A stretch of DNA of 64,000 nucleotides from an uncultured Lachnospiraceae bacterium (GTDB taxonomy: Bacteria; Bacillota; Clostridia; Lachnospirales; Lachnospiraceae). The stretch spans positions 1-64,000 of the forward strand of contig CAMFDJ010000011.1 in the NCBI GenBank assembly GCA_945949085.1. Direction: 5' to 3'. Shown here in pieces: positions 32,363-41,837 of this stretch. The position numbers and the translations under genes are program-made. The stretch's first letter is position 1; each line of letters begins with the position of its first letter. Below the pieces are notes generated by a model. It did no database searches. It worked only from the letters and a program-made list of their open reading frames with translations, and was not told the DNA's origin.

Positions 32363-33856
32363 TCATGGCCTTACAGAAAGTTTTTCCGATGTCACTTTCC
32401 CGTCCTTTTTCGACTCACTTCTGTCCACTGTATAACTGCCATCGGACTGTTTCTCCAAATAGATTTCCTCCTGCCAAGACTGCTCATTACTCAAATAAGT
32501 CACATAAGCTCTCTTATCCCTATAATCGATTTTCAGATATTCATAATACGGTCTGTTCTGATTGATCTTTTCATGCGTGACATATTTTTTCAGTTGGAAA
32601 TCGTAATATTTTGCAACAAAAGCCTCAGAACGCTGTTCATCCGACAAGGAGGCGTCCATATCATAGTAGTCATTTGTAAAGATCTCCCTCTCATGACGGC
32701 TGAGTGATGCAAGCATGTCGCATTGTTCATAGGTAGATGCCTTGACAAACTGCTTATAAAACCGATTAATCCGCTCGTCCTGTCCGACATGGAACAGGCG
32801 CGGTACCATAATAATCAGACCCACCGCAACAATTGCCGTAAACGCAATATAATATTGTCTTCTCTGCTTTTCCGCAAGCGCATACCAGAAGGGCTTCCTC
32901 TTTTGATATTTCACCGTCTCCTGCTGACTGTAAAGTGACTTGGTATCCAAATCCTCCGGCTGAAGCGCTTTTTGCAGCTCCTCCATCGTCTGATATCTGT
33001 CAAATCCATAGATACTGAGTGCTTTCATGAGCGCATCGCTCTGAAAAGTCATGATACGGGTCATTGTGTCTGCAGGACGGAGTGCCTCTTCATCCCCATT
33101 GATCCGCAAATAATAAGCCGGCACATCATCTCCCGTTACATAACGGTAGAAGAGGGCCGCAACCCCATAGACATCTGTAAACGGTCCTCTGTCTGCCTCC
33201 GGAAGATACAGTTCAACAGGCGCATACCCATCTCTTCTCACCGTGGGACTGCCAAGGCACTCCCACGCCAGATCCTCGACCGGATTCATCACTTGCTTTA
33301 AGACAACCTTCCGGTCAGTGGTAAGTATGATATTTTCGGGGCAGATACAGCCATGCACAATTCCTTTTTCATGCAATCTGGAAAGCGTATCCATGACAGG
33401 CTCCATCTGTTTCATGATATCTTCTACCGTAAATTTTGCGCTGTGCCTTTTTTGGAAAAAATCCTTCAGACTCTGACCGCTTGTCGCCTCTTCAATCACA
33501 TAAACCGTATTGTGTTCTTCAAAATAGGTCAGCACATTGACAATTCCCTCAAAAGGATACAGCTTGATGAGCTTCTTTGCTCTTGCAATCAGATGCTCCT
33601 TCATACCTTCAAACACAGACTCATCAGAAAGCTTTTTACAGACGATATCATCATCATGATCATAATCCCTGTTCATGATTTCCCTGGGAAACAGCTCACG
33701 AACAACCACCTCGCGCTTACGGAATGTGTCGTATCCGCAGTAAGTCACAGTGATACCGTTATCCTCCGACATACCGTCAATCCGGTATCTGACTTCGCCC
33801 ACCATTGTCCCCGGCTGCAAATATTCCTTTGAAAGTTGATTTCTTTTCTTCTTCAT
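32363..33856 (-). CDS. Membrane pseudokinase: degenerate Ser/Thr-kinase domain, TM helix, extracytoplasmic domain (497 aa)
   Basis: The N-terminal domain (about 15-290) clearly follows the bacterial Ser/Thr-kinase fold (ITVTYCGYD, VVVRELFP, PENIILT, FTDVYGVAALFYRYVTG). The VAIK lysine is Arg (VVVREL), the HRD/K catalytic loop is HGCICPEN, and no DFG is present. A single membrane helix (QYYIAFTAIVAVGLIIMVPRLF) leads to an about 140-aa C-terminal domain outside. Catalytic activity is therefore unlikely; a scaffold or ligand-sensing role is inferred. Alone on the minus strand between the 98-aa gene and SEC-C. Confidence 0.88.
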   Translation of the reverse strand: MKKKRNQLSKEYLQPGTMVGEVRYRIDGMSEDNGITVTYCGYDTFRKREVVVRELFPREIMNRDYDHDDDIVCKKLSDESVFEGMKEHLIARAKKLIKLYPFEGIVNVLTYFEEHNTVYVIEEATSGQSLKDFFQKRHSAKFTVEDIMKQMEPVMDTLSRLHEKGIVHGCICPENIILTTDRKVVLKQVMNPVEDLAWECLGSPTVRRDGYAPVELYLPEADRGPFTDVYGVAALFYRYVTGDDVPAYYLRINGDEEALRPADTMTRIMTFQSDALMKALSIYGFDRYQTMEELQKALQPEDLDTKSLYSQQETVKYQKRKPFWYALAEKQRRQYYIAFTAIVAVGLIIMVPRLFHVGQDERINRFYKQFVKASTYEQCDMLASLSRHEREIFTNDYYDMDASLSDEQRSEAFVAKYYDFQLKKYVTHEKINQNRPYYEYLKIDYRDKRAYVTYLSNEQSWQEEIYLEKQSDGSYTVDRSESKKDGKVTSEKLSVRP

Positions 33857-34000
33857 AATAATCCATTCCTTTTTCGCACCGGGTCATTATTTTTCTAATC
33901 CGGCAGACTTAGTATAGCACCTTGAGCCCGTTTTTGCCACCCATTATTCTTCCTCAGCCGAAGAGAACGCAAAAGTTTTTTCAACTTTATTTCTGGTCCC

Positions 34001-34029
34001 TTGCCAAATCACTCCAAAGACGCTACACT
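34001..34029 (+). promoter_or_regulatory. Sigma-A-like promoter of the 98-aa gene
   Basis: TTGCCA (34001-34006) and TACACT (34024-34029) are 17 bp apart, 39 bp before the ATG at 34068. Both are near consensus for a housekeeping promoter. Confidence 0.6.
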
Positions 34030-34067
34030 ATTAAAACAGAAAGACATTTTGATAAAGGAGAACCGCA

Positions 34068-34364
34068 ATGTATCACAAGAAACAACGGATCGCCGCCCTG
34101 GTTAGCGTGATCCTCCTCGTACTTTTATATCTCGCCACACTTGTCTGTGCCATTTTTAATTTCGACGGAACCGGCCGCCTGTTTCAGGCTTGTCTGTTTG
34201 CCACGGTCGCCGTACCGATTTTGATCTGGATCTATATTTATCTGTTTGGCAAGCTCCATGACAGGCACACCATCGCATCCTTTGAGTCCAAGGAGGACTA
34301 TGAAGCAAAGAAAGCCATGGAGAAACAGCTTGCCAAAAACAATGACAGCCTGAAAAACAATTGA
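34068..34364 (+). CDS. Small two-helix membrane protein (98 aa)
   Basis: Ribosome site AAAGGAGAACCGCA. Two membrane segments (ALVSVILLVLLYLATLVCAIF and QACLFATVAVPILIWIYIYLFG) followed by a charged Lys/Glu tail (EDYEAKKAMEKQLAKNN). It has its own promoter and terminator and is convergent with purA. No family recognised; hypothetical membrane proteins of this design are common in Lachnospiraceae. Confidence 0.75.
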   Translation: MYHKKQRIAALVSVILLVLLYLATLVCAIFNFDGTGRLFQACLFATVAVPILIWIYIYLFGKLHDRHTIASFESKEDYEAKKAMEKQLAKNNDSLKNN

Positions 34365-34369
34365 TACCA

Positions 34370-34410
34370 AAAAAGAACTGTTGCAGATCTCCGCGACAGT
34401 TCTTTTTTTA
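34370..34410. terminator. Bidirectional terminator between the 98-aa gene and purA
   Basis: AAAAAAGAACTGT pairs with ACAGTTCTTTTTT around a 14-nt loop; T runs on both strands. It serves two convergent genes. Confidence 0.88.
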
Positions 34411-34434
34411 TTTCATTCTATAGATACAATGTTC

Positions 34435-35736
34435 TTATTTTTTCAGCGGGCTCTCTCTGTAAATGATGTCGTTTCTGCCCGGGCCGTTGCTGACCATCGT
34501 GATCGGATAACCGATCTGCTCCTCTATAAATTCCACATACCCTCGGCAGTTCTCCGGAAGCTCCTCAAAGGTCTTGATGCCGCGGATGTCCTCCCTCTGA
34601 TTCTTCCATCCGGGAAGCACCTTCAGAACCGGCTTTGCTTTCTCAAGCTTATGTGTCACAGGGAAGTCTGTTGTCACTTCGCCGTCAATCTCATATCCGA
34701 CACAGACAGGAATCTCATCCAGATAACCGAGTACATCCAACACCGTAAATGCCACATCCGTCGTGCCCTGCAGACGACATCCGTACTTGGAAGCCACACA
34801 ATCAAACCAGCCCATTCTCCGCGGACGTCCTGTCGTCGCACCAAATTCGCCGCCATCTCCGCCGCGTCTTCTCAGCTCATCTGCTTCCTCTCCAAAAATC
34901 TCTGAGACAAACGCACCTGCACCGACAGCAGAAGAATATGCCTTACATACCGTAACAACCTGCTTAATCTCATATGGAGGGATTCCTGCACCGATCGCGC
35001 CGTATGCCGCCAATGTAGAAGATGATGTCACCATCGGATAAATACCGTGATCCGGATCTTTCAGTGTGCCAAGCTGACCCTCCAACAGAATATTCTTTCC
35101 GTCCTTGATCGCCTGATCCAGAAACAGTGACACGTCACATACGTAAGGAGCTACCATCTCGCGGTAGGAATGCAATGTTTCTAAAAGTTCATTGGGATCG
35201 ATCGCCGGTTTATGGTACAGATGCTCTAAGAGAACATTCTTTGTCTCACATACACGCACTACCTTTTCTTTCAGCAAAACTTCATCAAAAAGTTCACTGA
35301 CCTGAAAACCGATCTTTGCATATTTATCGGAATAGAAGGGTGCTATTCCTGATTTTGTGGAACCAAAGGATTTACCACCCAGTCTTTCTTCCTCATACTG
35401 GTCAAACAGAATGTGGTAAGGCATTACCATCTGGCAACGATCAGAAACCAAGATCTTTGGCATCGGCACATTGCGGTCTGTAATGGACTTAATCTCATTG
35501 AACAGTACCGGAATATTCAGTGCAACACCGTTTCCGATAATACTTGTCGTATGATCATAGAAAACACCTGACGGAAGCGTGTGCAATGCGAATTTACCAT
35601 AGTCATTCACGATGGTATGGCCTGCATTTGCTCCACCCTGAAAACGGATGATGATATCCGCTTCTGCTGCCATCATATCAGTGATCTTTCCTTTTCCTTC
35701 GTCGCCCCAGTTAGCGCCTACTACTGCTTTTACCAT
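34435..35736 (-). CDS. purA: Adenylosuccinate synthetase
   Basis: Joins IMP and aspartate with GTP, first step to AMP. ATG 35736 (MVKAVVGANWGDEGKGK) follows GCGAGGAGATTTTCT; the 458-aa track ORF adds a spurious N-terminus. Motifs WGDEGKGK (GTP-binding loop), QGGANAGHTIV, GSTKSGIAPFYSDK-like region, TTGRPRRMGWFD and a C-terminal GPGRNDII are present. 433 aa is normal. It is near but not in an operon with purB and purF, each separated by its own terminator. Confidence 0.97.
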   Translation of the reverse strand: MVKAVVGANWGDEGKGKITDMMAAEADIIIRFQGGANAGHTIVNDYGKFALHTLPSGVFYDHTTSIIGNGVALNIPVLFNEIKSITDRNVPMPKILVSDRCQMVMPYHILFDQYEEERLGGKSFGSTKSGIAPFYSDKYAKIGFQVSELFDEVLLKEKVVRVCETKNVLLEHLYHKPAIDPNELLETLHSYREMVAPYVCDVSLFLDQAIKDGKNILLEGQLGTLKDPDHGIYPMVTSSSTLAAYGAIGAGIPPYEIKQVVTVCKAYSSAVGAGAFVSEIFGEEADELRRRGGDGGEFGATTGRPRRMGWFDCVASKYGCRLQGTTDVAFTVLDVLGYLDEIPVCVGYEIDGEVTTDFPVTHKLEKAKPVLKVLPGWKNQREDIRGIKTFEELPENCRGYVEFIEEQIGYPITMVSNGPGRNDIIYRESPLKK

Positions 35737-36008
35737 AGAAAATCTCCTCGCTTTGTAATTGATTTTACATCCTCGTCTAGTATAGTATATTTTCCGCAAG
35801 AAGTAAAACACTATTTGTATTTCCTTTTTATTTTCTTTAGGATTTTAATAATTTTTTTAAAGGAAAAACACAATTCCAACACAATTTCTCTCTATACTTT
35901 TAATTGTCGAAGGGCAAGAAACCCCCTCACCCTTCCCTTCGATTTGTGTTTCAACTCTTTATATTTTTCATGAATCCCTCAAATGTGCCGCTGCCGCTGG
36001 CGGCGGTC

Positions 36009-36056
36009 AAAAGAAAAGAAGGAGCTTCCCCGAAAGGAATCTCCTTCTTTTCTTTT
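36009..36056. terminator. Bidirectional-looking terminator downstream of purB
   Basis: AAAAGAAAAGAAGGAG (36009-36024) pairs perfectly over 16 bp with its complement at 36041-36056, 16-nt loop. The stem's own A/T runs give a U tract on both strands. It ends purB; the rest of the 35737-36086 gap shows no gene. Confidence 0.8.
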
Positions 36057-36086
36057 ATTTGTACTTACGCCCTGTTTCCTTCCTCG

Positions 36087-37538
36087 CTATACGTTTATCT
36101 CGGCTTTTGCTCCTAAAAGCTCTTTGTTGGCATCAAGCACGGGACGAACCACATTTTCAAGGAATTTCTCAACCTGACGCGGTGCTCTTCCCACATAGCG
36201 GGACGGCTCCATGGATTTCTCCAAATCCTCAAGGCTCATATTGAAGGCCTCATTCTCAGCGATCAACGCAAGCAGATTGTTTTCTTTTCCTTCCTGCTTG
36301 ACATTTTTGCCCGCTTCCATGGAAAGCGTACGGATGACCTCGTGGAGCTCCTGTCTGTTGCCACCCATCTTGACGGCATCCATCATGATGTTCTCTGTCG
36401 CCATGAAAGGCAGTTCACTCATCAGTCTCTTGGTAATCACTTTATCATATACAACAAGTCCATCCACCACATTCAGGCAAAGATCAAGTACTCCGTCGAT
36501 TGCCAGAAATGCCTCGGGAATGGAAAGTCTCTTGTTTGCGGAATCATCCAGTGTTCTCTCAAACCACTGCGTCGCAGAAGTGATGGCAGGATTTAATGCA
36601 TCGATCATGACATATCTGGAGAGGGAAGCAATTCTCTCGCTTCGCATCGGGTTTCTCTTGTATGCCATGGCAGAGGAACCGATCTGATTCTTTTCAAACG
36701 GTTCTTCCACTTCTTTCAAATGCTGCAGCAGTCTGATGTCATTGCTCATCTTGTGTGCGCTTGCCGCAATCCCCGCCAGCACATTACAGACTCTCGTGTC
36801 CACCTTGCGGGAATAAGTCTGTCCTGATACGGCATAGCAGTGTTCAAAGCCCATCTTCTGTGCGATCATCGGATCGATCTTATCAATCGTCTCCTGATCA
36901 CCGTTGAAAAGCTCCTGGAAGGATGCCTGTGTACCGGTCGTTCCCTTGGAACCGAGAAGCTTTAAGGTAGACTGTACATATTCCAGGTCTTCCAGATCCA
37001 TCAGAAATTCCTGTGTCCAGAGCGTTGCCCTCTTGCCCACTGTTGTCGGCTGTGCCGGCTGGAAATGGGTAAATGCCAGGGTGGGAAGATCCTTATATTT
37101 ATCGGCAAATTTTGCAAGCTCATCGATCACGCTCACCAGCTTTTTCTTCACAAGCTTCAGCGCCTCATTCATCACGATGATATCCGTATTATCTCCGACA
37201 TAACAAGAGGTAGCGCCAAGGTGGATAATACCGGCAGCCTTCGGGCACTGCTGTCCGTAGGCATACACATGGCTCATGACATCGTGGCGAACCTGCTTTT
37301 CTCTTTCTTTTGCTACATCATAGTTGATGTTGTCTGCATTTGCCTTCAGTTCATCAATCTGTTCCTGCGTGATGACCGGCTTTCCATCCTGCGCTAGTCC
37401 CAGTTCCATCTCTGTCTCCGCCAAAGCGATCCAGAGCTTTCTCCATGTACGAAACTTCATGTCCGGTGAGAAAATATACTGCATTTCCTTGCTGGCATAC
37501 CTCTCGGAAAGCGGGCTTACATATCTGTCGTTACTCAT
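36087..37538 (-). CDS. purB: Adenylosuccinate lyase
   Basis: Acts twice in purine synthesis, releasing fumarate from SAICAR and adenylosuccinate. 483 aa. Fumarase/aspartase superfamily signature GSSAMAYKRNPMRSE (flexible loop with catalytic Ser) is intact, with IIHLGATSCYVGDN and TLAFTHFQPAQPTTVGKR. The length is of the long (eukaryote-like) PurB type rather than the 430-aa Bacillus type. Followed by a strong hairpin, preceded by a 30-bp palindrome. Confidence 0.97.
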   Translation of the reverse strand: MSNDRYVSPLSERYASKEMQYIFSPDMKFRTWRKLWIALAETEMELGLAQDGKPVITQEQIDELKANADNINYDVAKEREKQVRHDVMSHVYAYGQQCPKAAGIIHLGATSCYVGDNTDIIVMNEALKLVKKKLVSVIDELAKFADKYKDLPTLAFTHFQPAQPTTVGKRATLWTQEFLMDLEDLEYVQSTLKLLGSKGTTGTQASFQELFNGDQETIDKIDPMIAQKMGFEHCYAVSGQTYSRKVDTRVCNVLAGIAASAHKMSNDIRLLQHLKEVEEPFEKNQIGSSAMAYKRNPMRSERIASLSRYVMIDALNPAITSATQWFERTLDDSANKRLSIPEAFLAIDGVLDLCLNVVDGLVVYDKVITKRLMSELPFMATENIMMDAVKMGGNRQELHEVIRTLSMEAGKNVKQEGKENNLLALIAENEAFNMSLEDLEKSMEPSRYVGRAPRQVEKFLENVVRPVLDANKELLGAKAEINV

Positions 37539-37575
37539 TCCTATTCTCCTTGTGTGTTATTTTTCTATGAAAAGT

Positions 37576-37605
37576 TTTTAATTGTATTATATAATACAAT
37601 TAAAA
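37576..37605. promoter_or_regulatory. Perfect 30-bp AT-only palindrome between purF and purB
   Basis: The half-site TTTTAATTGTATTAT is followed immediately by its exact reverse complement. It sits 38 bp upstream of the purB start and 29 bp after the purF stop. It could act as an operator for purB, or as an unusual AT-only hairpin terminating purF. It does not look like the Bacillus PurR box. Confidence 0.55.
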
Positions 37606-37633
37606 GTTCTTTTTCATAATAACACAACCCACA

Positions 37634-39079
37634 TCATTTTTCAAACTCTCCGCGAATATCCTCTGTCGGAGGTGTCATCGGATAATCTCCGGTAAAGCAT
37701 CCCTTGCAGATCTCCAGTCCGTCAGCGATCTGTGAGAGCCTGTCTATTCGCAGATAACCCAGACTGTCGGCACCGATGATCTGTCTGATCTCCTCAATGC
37801 TTCGATTGTAGGCAATCAGCTGCTCCCTGGCAGGCACATCCGTACCGAAATAACATGGCCACAAAAACGGCGGTGAAGAAATGCGAACATGCACTTCTGT
37901 CGCCCCTGCCTCACGCAACATTCTTACAATTCGATCCGATGTCGTTCCACGCACAATGGAATCATCGATCATAATAACGCGTTTTCCCTGCACGACCTCT
38001 TTGATGGGATTTAACTTGATCTGTACGCTGCTCTCCCTGCTCTTTTGCTTTGGCTTGATAAAGGTTCTGCCCACATAGGCATTCTTCACAAATGCCGTAT
38101 TGTAAGGAATGCCGGACTGCATGGCATACCCCATCGCCGCACAATTGCCGGATTCCGGCACACCTGTTACAATGTCCGCCTCCACCGGGCTGTCCATTGC
38201 CAGATATTTTCCTGCCATGATGCGGGAGTGATAGACACTGACGCCATCTAAAATACTGTCTGGTCTTGCAAAATAGATATATTCAAAAATACATCTGGCA
38301 TGCTTTTCCTTTGGAATACACATACTTTTGTCCGATTCAATTCCCTTTTCCGGAGAGATCGTCACAATCTCTCCCGGCTCCACATCACGAACGAACTGCG
38401 CACCAATCGTATCAAGTGCACACGTTTCCGATGCAAGTACATATGCCTGGTCACGCTTGCCGATACAAAGCGGTCTGAATCCAAACGGATCTCTGGCACC
38501 GATCAGTTTACGCGGACTCATCACGATCAGGGAATAGGCCCCTTTGATTTTTTTCATGGCACGTCCGACCGCTTCCTCCACACTTTTCGAATTCAGACGT
38601 TCTCTTGCGATGTGATAAGCGATGACCTCAGAATCAATGGTCGTCTGAAAAATCGCACCGGTATAGGCCAGCTCTTCCCGAAGCTCCGGTGCATTGATCA
38701 AATTTCCGTTGTGCGCCAGTCCCAAAATTCCTTTGACATAATTGAGTACAAGCGGCTGCGCATTCTCTCTTGTGGAACTGCCTGCCGTGGAATATCTGAC
38801 ATGTCCTACTCCGATATCCCCCTTCATCGCATCTAAGATCTCCGGCTTGAAGGCTTCGTTGAGCAGTCCCATATCCTTGTACGTAGTCACTTTTCCTTTC
38901 GGCCCGTTTGTCTCACTGACCGCAATACCGCAGCTTTCCTGTCCTCTGTGCTGCAGTGCATACAACCCATAGTAAATGCTGGTGGCAACATCTGCGCCGG
39001 AGAAATCATACATGCCGAAAACGCCGCATTCCTCCTTGATATGAGAATCTGTTGCACATTCTCCATGAAGCTTTTCCAT
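37634..39079 (-). CDS. purF: Amidophosphoribosyltransferase
   Basis: Transfers ammonia from glutamine to PRPP, committed step of purine synthesis. The N-terminal Ntn glutaminase has Cys in EECGVFGMYD after a short propeptide (MEKLHGECATDSHIK), so self-cleavage before that Cys is expected, as in Bacillus PurF. PRPP-binding motif MIDDSIVRGTTSDRIV is intact. Cysteines (CEACRE absent here; SQIADGLEICKGCFTGDYP at the end) could ligate an Fe-S cluster as in Bacillus. 481 aa normal. Confidence 0.97.
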   Translation of the reverse strand: MEKLHGECATDSHIKEECGVFGMYDFSGADVATSIYYGLYALQHRGQESCGIAVSETNGPKGKVTTYKDMGLLNEAFKPEILDAMKGDIGVGHVRYSTAGSSTRENAQPLVLNYVKGILGLAHNGNLINAPELREELAYTGAIFQTTIDSEVIAYHIARERLNSKSVEEAVGRAMKKIKGAYSLIVMSPRKLIGARDPFGFRPLCIGKRDQAYVLASETCALDTIGAQFVRDVEPGEIVTISPEKGIESDKSMCIPKEKHARCIFEYIYFARPDSILDGVSVYHSRIMAGKYLAMDSPVEADIVTGVPESGNCAAMGYAMQSGIPYNTAFVKNAYVGRTFIKPKQKSRESSVQIKLNPIKEVVQGKRVIMIDDSIVRGTTSDRIVRMLREAGATEVHVRISSPPFLWPCYFGTDVPAREQLIAYNRSIEEIRQIIGADSLGYLRIDRLSQIADGLEICKGCFTGDYPMTPPTEDIRGEFEK

Positions 39080-39149
39080 ATTTGCTCTCCTTTACTTTTC
39101 TTATGCTCAATTTACCCTTTCGGGCGCTCCAAATTTCTTATAAACGCAG

Positions 39150-39182
39150 AAAGAGACCTATACAAATTGTATAGGCCCCTTT
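39150..39182 (-). terminator. Terminator of the amino-acid ABC operon
   Basis: CCTATACAA a TTGTATAGG with outer AAAG...CTTT pairing; moderate T content on the minus strand. It lies 51 bp after the ATPase gene stop. Confidence 0.7.
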
Positions 39183-39232
39183 GTCTATCACATGAAATAT
39201 ATTTTAGCACAGTCTTTTTGCCTGCGCTACCC

Positions 39233-39988
39233 TTATGCATTAAATTTTCCAATAAAATCTCTGACTCTTTCATTTGCAGAATTGAAAATCTCATCCGGTG
39301 TGCCATCCTGCACTACTACACCGTTTTCCATAAATACAATACGATCTGACAGTTCTCTTGCAAACTGCATCTCATGCGTAACGATGATCATCGTCATTTT
39401 TTCCTGCGCCAGCTGCTTGATGACCTTGAGTACTTCACCCGTAAGCTCCGGATCCAGTGCGCTGGTGGGTTCATCAAAAAACAGGATCTTAGGCTGCATG
39501 GCAAGTGCACGTGCAATGGAAACACGTTGCTGCTGTCCGCCGGAAAGCTGATAGGGATACGCATTCTCCTTATCGGAAAGTCCAAGCTGTGCAAGAAGCG
39601 CTCTTGCCCTCTGCCGGGCTTCTTCCTTTGGCACTTTATCAACACTTATCGGGGCATCCGTGATATTCTTCATCACACTGTAATGCGGAAACAGATTAAA
39701 ATTCTGAAATACGAGTCCAAAATAATGATGGAATTTTTTCAGTTCCTTCCCCGGCTGATACCATGCCACTCTCCCATCACTCTTTGCTGCGTATTCTCCC
39801 ATATAGATCAGATCGCCGTCATCCATGCGTTCCAGCATGGCAGCACATCTTAAGATCGTTGACTTTCCGGAACCGGAGGGACCGATGATAGAAACAACCT
39901 CACCTTCCCTTACCGAAAGAGAAAAGTCCTTGATTACGTTTAAGTCTCCAAAAGATTTTTTCATATGATTGATTTTTAAAATTTCCAT
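39233..39988 (-). CDS. Polar amino-acid ABC transporter ATPase (251 aa)
   Basis: ATG 39988 (MEILKINHMKKSFGDL) follows AAAGAGGTAAGCTGG; the longer track start is rejected. Walker A GPSGSGKST, signature LSGGQQQRVSIARAL, Walker B ILFFDEPTSALDPEL, H-loop VTHEMQFAREL: a GlnQ/ArtP-type importer ATPase. Third gene of binding protein-permease-ATPase operon. Amino acid specificity cannot be told from the ATPase. Confidence 0.95.
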   Translation of the reverse strand: MEILKINHMKKSFGDLNVIKDFSLSVREGEVVSIIGPSGSGKSTILRCAAMLERMDDGDLIYMGEYAAKSDGRVAWYQPGKELKKFHHYFGLVFQNFNLFPHYSVMKNITDAPISVDKVPKEEARQRARALLAQLGLSDKENAYPYQLSGGQQQRVSIARALAMQPKILFFDEPTSALDPELTGEVLKVIKQLAQEKMTMIIVTHEMQFARELSDRIVFMENGVVVQDGTPDEIFNSANERVRDFIGKFNA

Positions 39989-40069
39989 CCAGCTTACCTC
40001 TTTTTCTATCGCAAACTGCGCATCTGCCAAATGACATTCTGTCTGTTTCCTGTAAAAAATCGCATATGA

Positions 40070-40720
40070 TCATCGATAATAACTTAATTTCTTTTCCAGC
40101 TTTTCCATCGCAAAAGCGACCAGCAGGTTAAATATGTAATAAAACAATCCTGCTACCATGAGTGGCAACACCGTTGTCTGCGCAGCCGCAACCTGTTTGG
40201 CGAGCGTAAACATCTCCGCAACTGCCAGAACAAAGGCAAGAGACGTATCCTTGACCAGTGTGATCACCTCGTTGGTGACAGGCGGCAGAATCCTTTTGAT
40301 TACCTGTGGCAGGATGATCTTCACAAAAGTCTGTAGCTTCGTAAACCCAAGCACTTTTGCTGCTTCATGCTGTCCAACGGGAATTGCCTCTATACCGGAA
40401 CGATAAATTTCCGCAAAATAAGCGGCATAATTCAAAGAAAATCCTAAAATAACGGCAATCATGCGATATGCCGAACCGATTTTCAGATTGAACACATAAT
40501 AAGGTGCAAAATATACCACAATCAATTGCAACATCAGCGGGGTTCCGCGCATGATTGAAATATAAAATTTTGCGACCGACCGCACAACAGGATTTTTGGC
40601 CATCCTGCCAAATGCAATCAATAGGCCGAGCGGCAGAGAAAACAAAAGTGTCAGGAAAAAAATTTCTCCTGTAACAATCATACCTGTCGCCAGTTGCTGC
40701 AGCATTATTCCAAAACTCAT
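40070..40720 (-). CDS. Polar amino-acid ABC transporter permease (216 aa)
   Basis: ATG 40720 (MSFGIMLQQLATGM) follows AAGGAGGATGCC, giving the normal permease length; the 273-aa track ORF is too long. HisM/GlnP-type sequence with five membrane helices. RGTPLMLQLIVVYF and the EAA loop EAAKVLGFTKLQTFVKIILPQ contact the ATPase. Middle gene of the operon. Confidence 0.95.
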   Translation of the reverse strand: MSFGIMLQQLATGMIVTGEIFFLTLLFSLPLGLLIAFGRMAKNPVVRSVAKFYISIMRGTPLMLQLIVVYFAPYYVFNLKIGSAYRMIAVILGFSLNYAAYFAEIYRSGIEAIPVGQHEAAKVLGFTKLQTFVKIILPQVIKRILPPVTNEVITLVKDTSLAFVLAVAEMFTLAKQVAAAQTTVLPLMVAGLFYYIFNLLVAFAMEKLEKKLSYYR

Positions 40721-40845
40721 GGCATCCTCCTTATTTGCGAACTTCCATTCTTCGCTCTGACATGTCATCTGCCGAAAAGAAGGTGTCTGCAATAAGACAC
40801 CTTCTCCTGTTATCCTTACAATGCAACTATTACCTTTTCTTTCTT

Positions 40846-41733
40846 TTACTCCACATAGTTTTTGATGCAGGTAACATCTGTAAGCTCCCATTCCTCTGCG
40901 ATCTTATCAAAAGTACCATCCTTTACCATATCAAACAGGGTATTCTGTACCTGGTCGCGAAGCGTCTCATTTCCAAGCAGGAAACCTACGCCGTACTGCT
41001 CTGTTGATAAATAATCATCCAGAATCACAAATTTACCTTCTTCTCTGGATGCCATCTGATAATTTGCCACACCGATATCCATAGCGACTGCATCTACTGC
41101 TCCAGCCTCTAAATCCATGAATGCTGTATTATAATCGGCAAACTGTGTCAGATTGGCAAAGCTGCCTGTCAGCTCTGCATTTTCATTGAGCGCTGCCAGC
41201 GCGGAGGAATCCGCCTGTACTGCAACCACCTTGCCTGCAAGATCTGCCTGCGAAGCAATCCCTGCGTCTGCTGCCACAACAAACACCTGACTGTTATCCA
41301 CATATGGAACAGACCATGTGTAAGCATCCTCTCTGCCATTCATGGTAAAGCCGTTCCAAATACAATCAATGGAGCCTGATGATAACTCCATATCCTTCGC
41401 GTCCCAGTCGATTGGCTGTTTTACAAGCTCCCATCCGTTTCTGTCACACACTTCCTGTGCAAGACTCAGATCGAATCCAACGTACTCTCCGTTGTCATCC
41501 ATGTAACCGTAAGGCGGAAACTCCGCATCAAAACCGACGGTAAATGTCGCAGGCTGCGCGCCGTCTCCTTCTTCCGCATCTGCCGGTTCCTCATCCTCTG
41601 CCTGTTCTGCCACCTCTTCTGTATCGGTCCCGGTGCCCACTGCAGTTTCCTCTGCCGCTTTCTCACCGCCGCATCCAACCAGAAGACTCATGGAAAGTGT
41701 GCCGCACAGAAGCATTGCTATCACTTTTTTCAT
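40846..41733 (-). CDS. Polar amino-acid-binding lipoprotein (295 aa)
   Basis: Lipoprotein signal with lipobox LVGCGG, then an acidic linker (EEVAEQAEDEEPADAEEGD). The domain that follows matches the family 3 extracellular solute-binding fold: FTVGFDAEFPPYGYMDDNGEYVGFDLSLAQEVC and WDAKDMELSSGSIDCIWNGF. Together these indicate polar amino acids such as cystine, glutamine or arginine; which one is not clear. First gene of the three-gene importer operon. Confidence 0.95.
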   Translation of the reverse strand: MKKVIAMLLCGTLSMSLLVGCGGEKAAEETAVGTGTDTEEVAEQAEDEEPADAEEGDGAQPATFTVGFDAEFPPYGYMDDNGEYVGFDLSLAQEVCDRNGWELVKQPIDWDAKDMELSSGSIDCIWNGFTMNGREDAYTWSVPYVDNSQVFVVAADAGIASQADLAGKVVAVQADSSALAALNENAELTGSFANLTQFADYNTAFMDLEAGAVDAVAMDIGVANYQMASREEGKFVILDDYLSTEQYGVGFLLGNETLRDQVQNTLFDMVKDGTFDKIAEEWELTDVTCIKNYVE

Positions 41734-41837
41734 AACTACTTCCTCCTCTTTTTTGCTTTAGCATACTAAATCAAAATACGGAGATATGGTAACATGACAA
41801 TCTGCGTCTGTCAATGATTTTAGCCCGATCCGATCAT

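Noticed and set aside
39080-39232. Possible purine riboswitch before purF
   Set aside because: The purF upstream region is short and already holds the previous operon's terminator; no purine-aptamer core was recognised.
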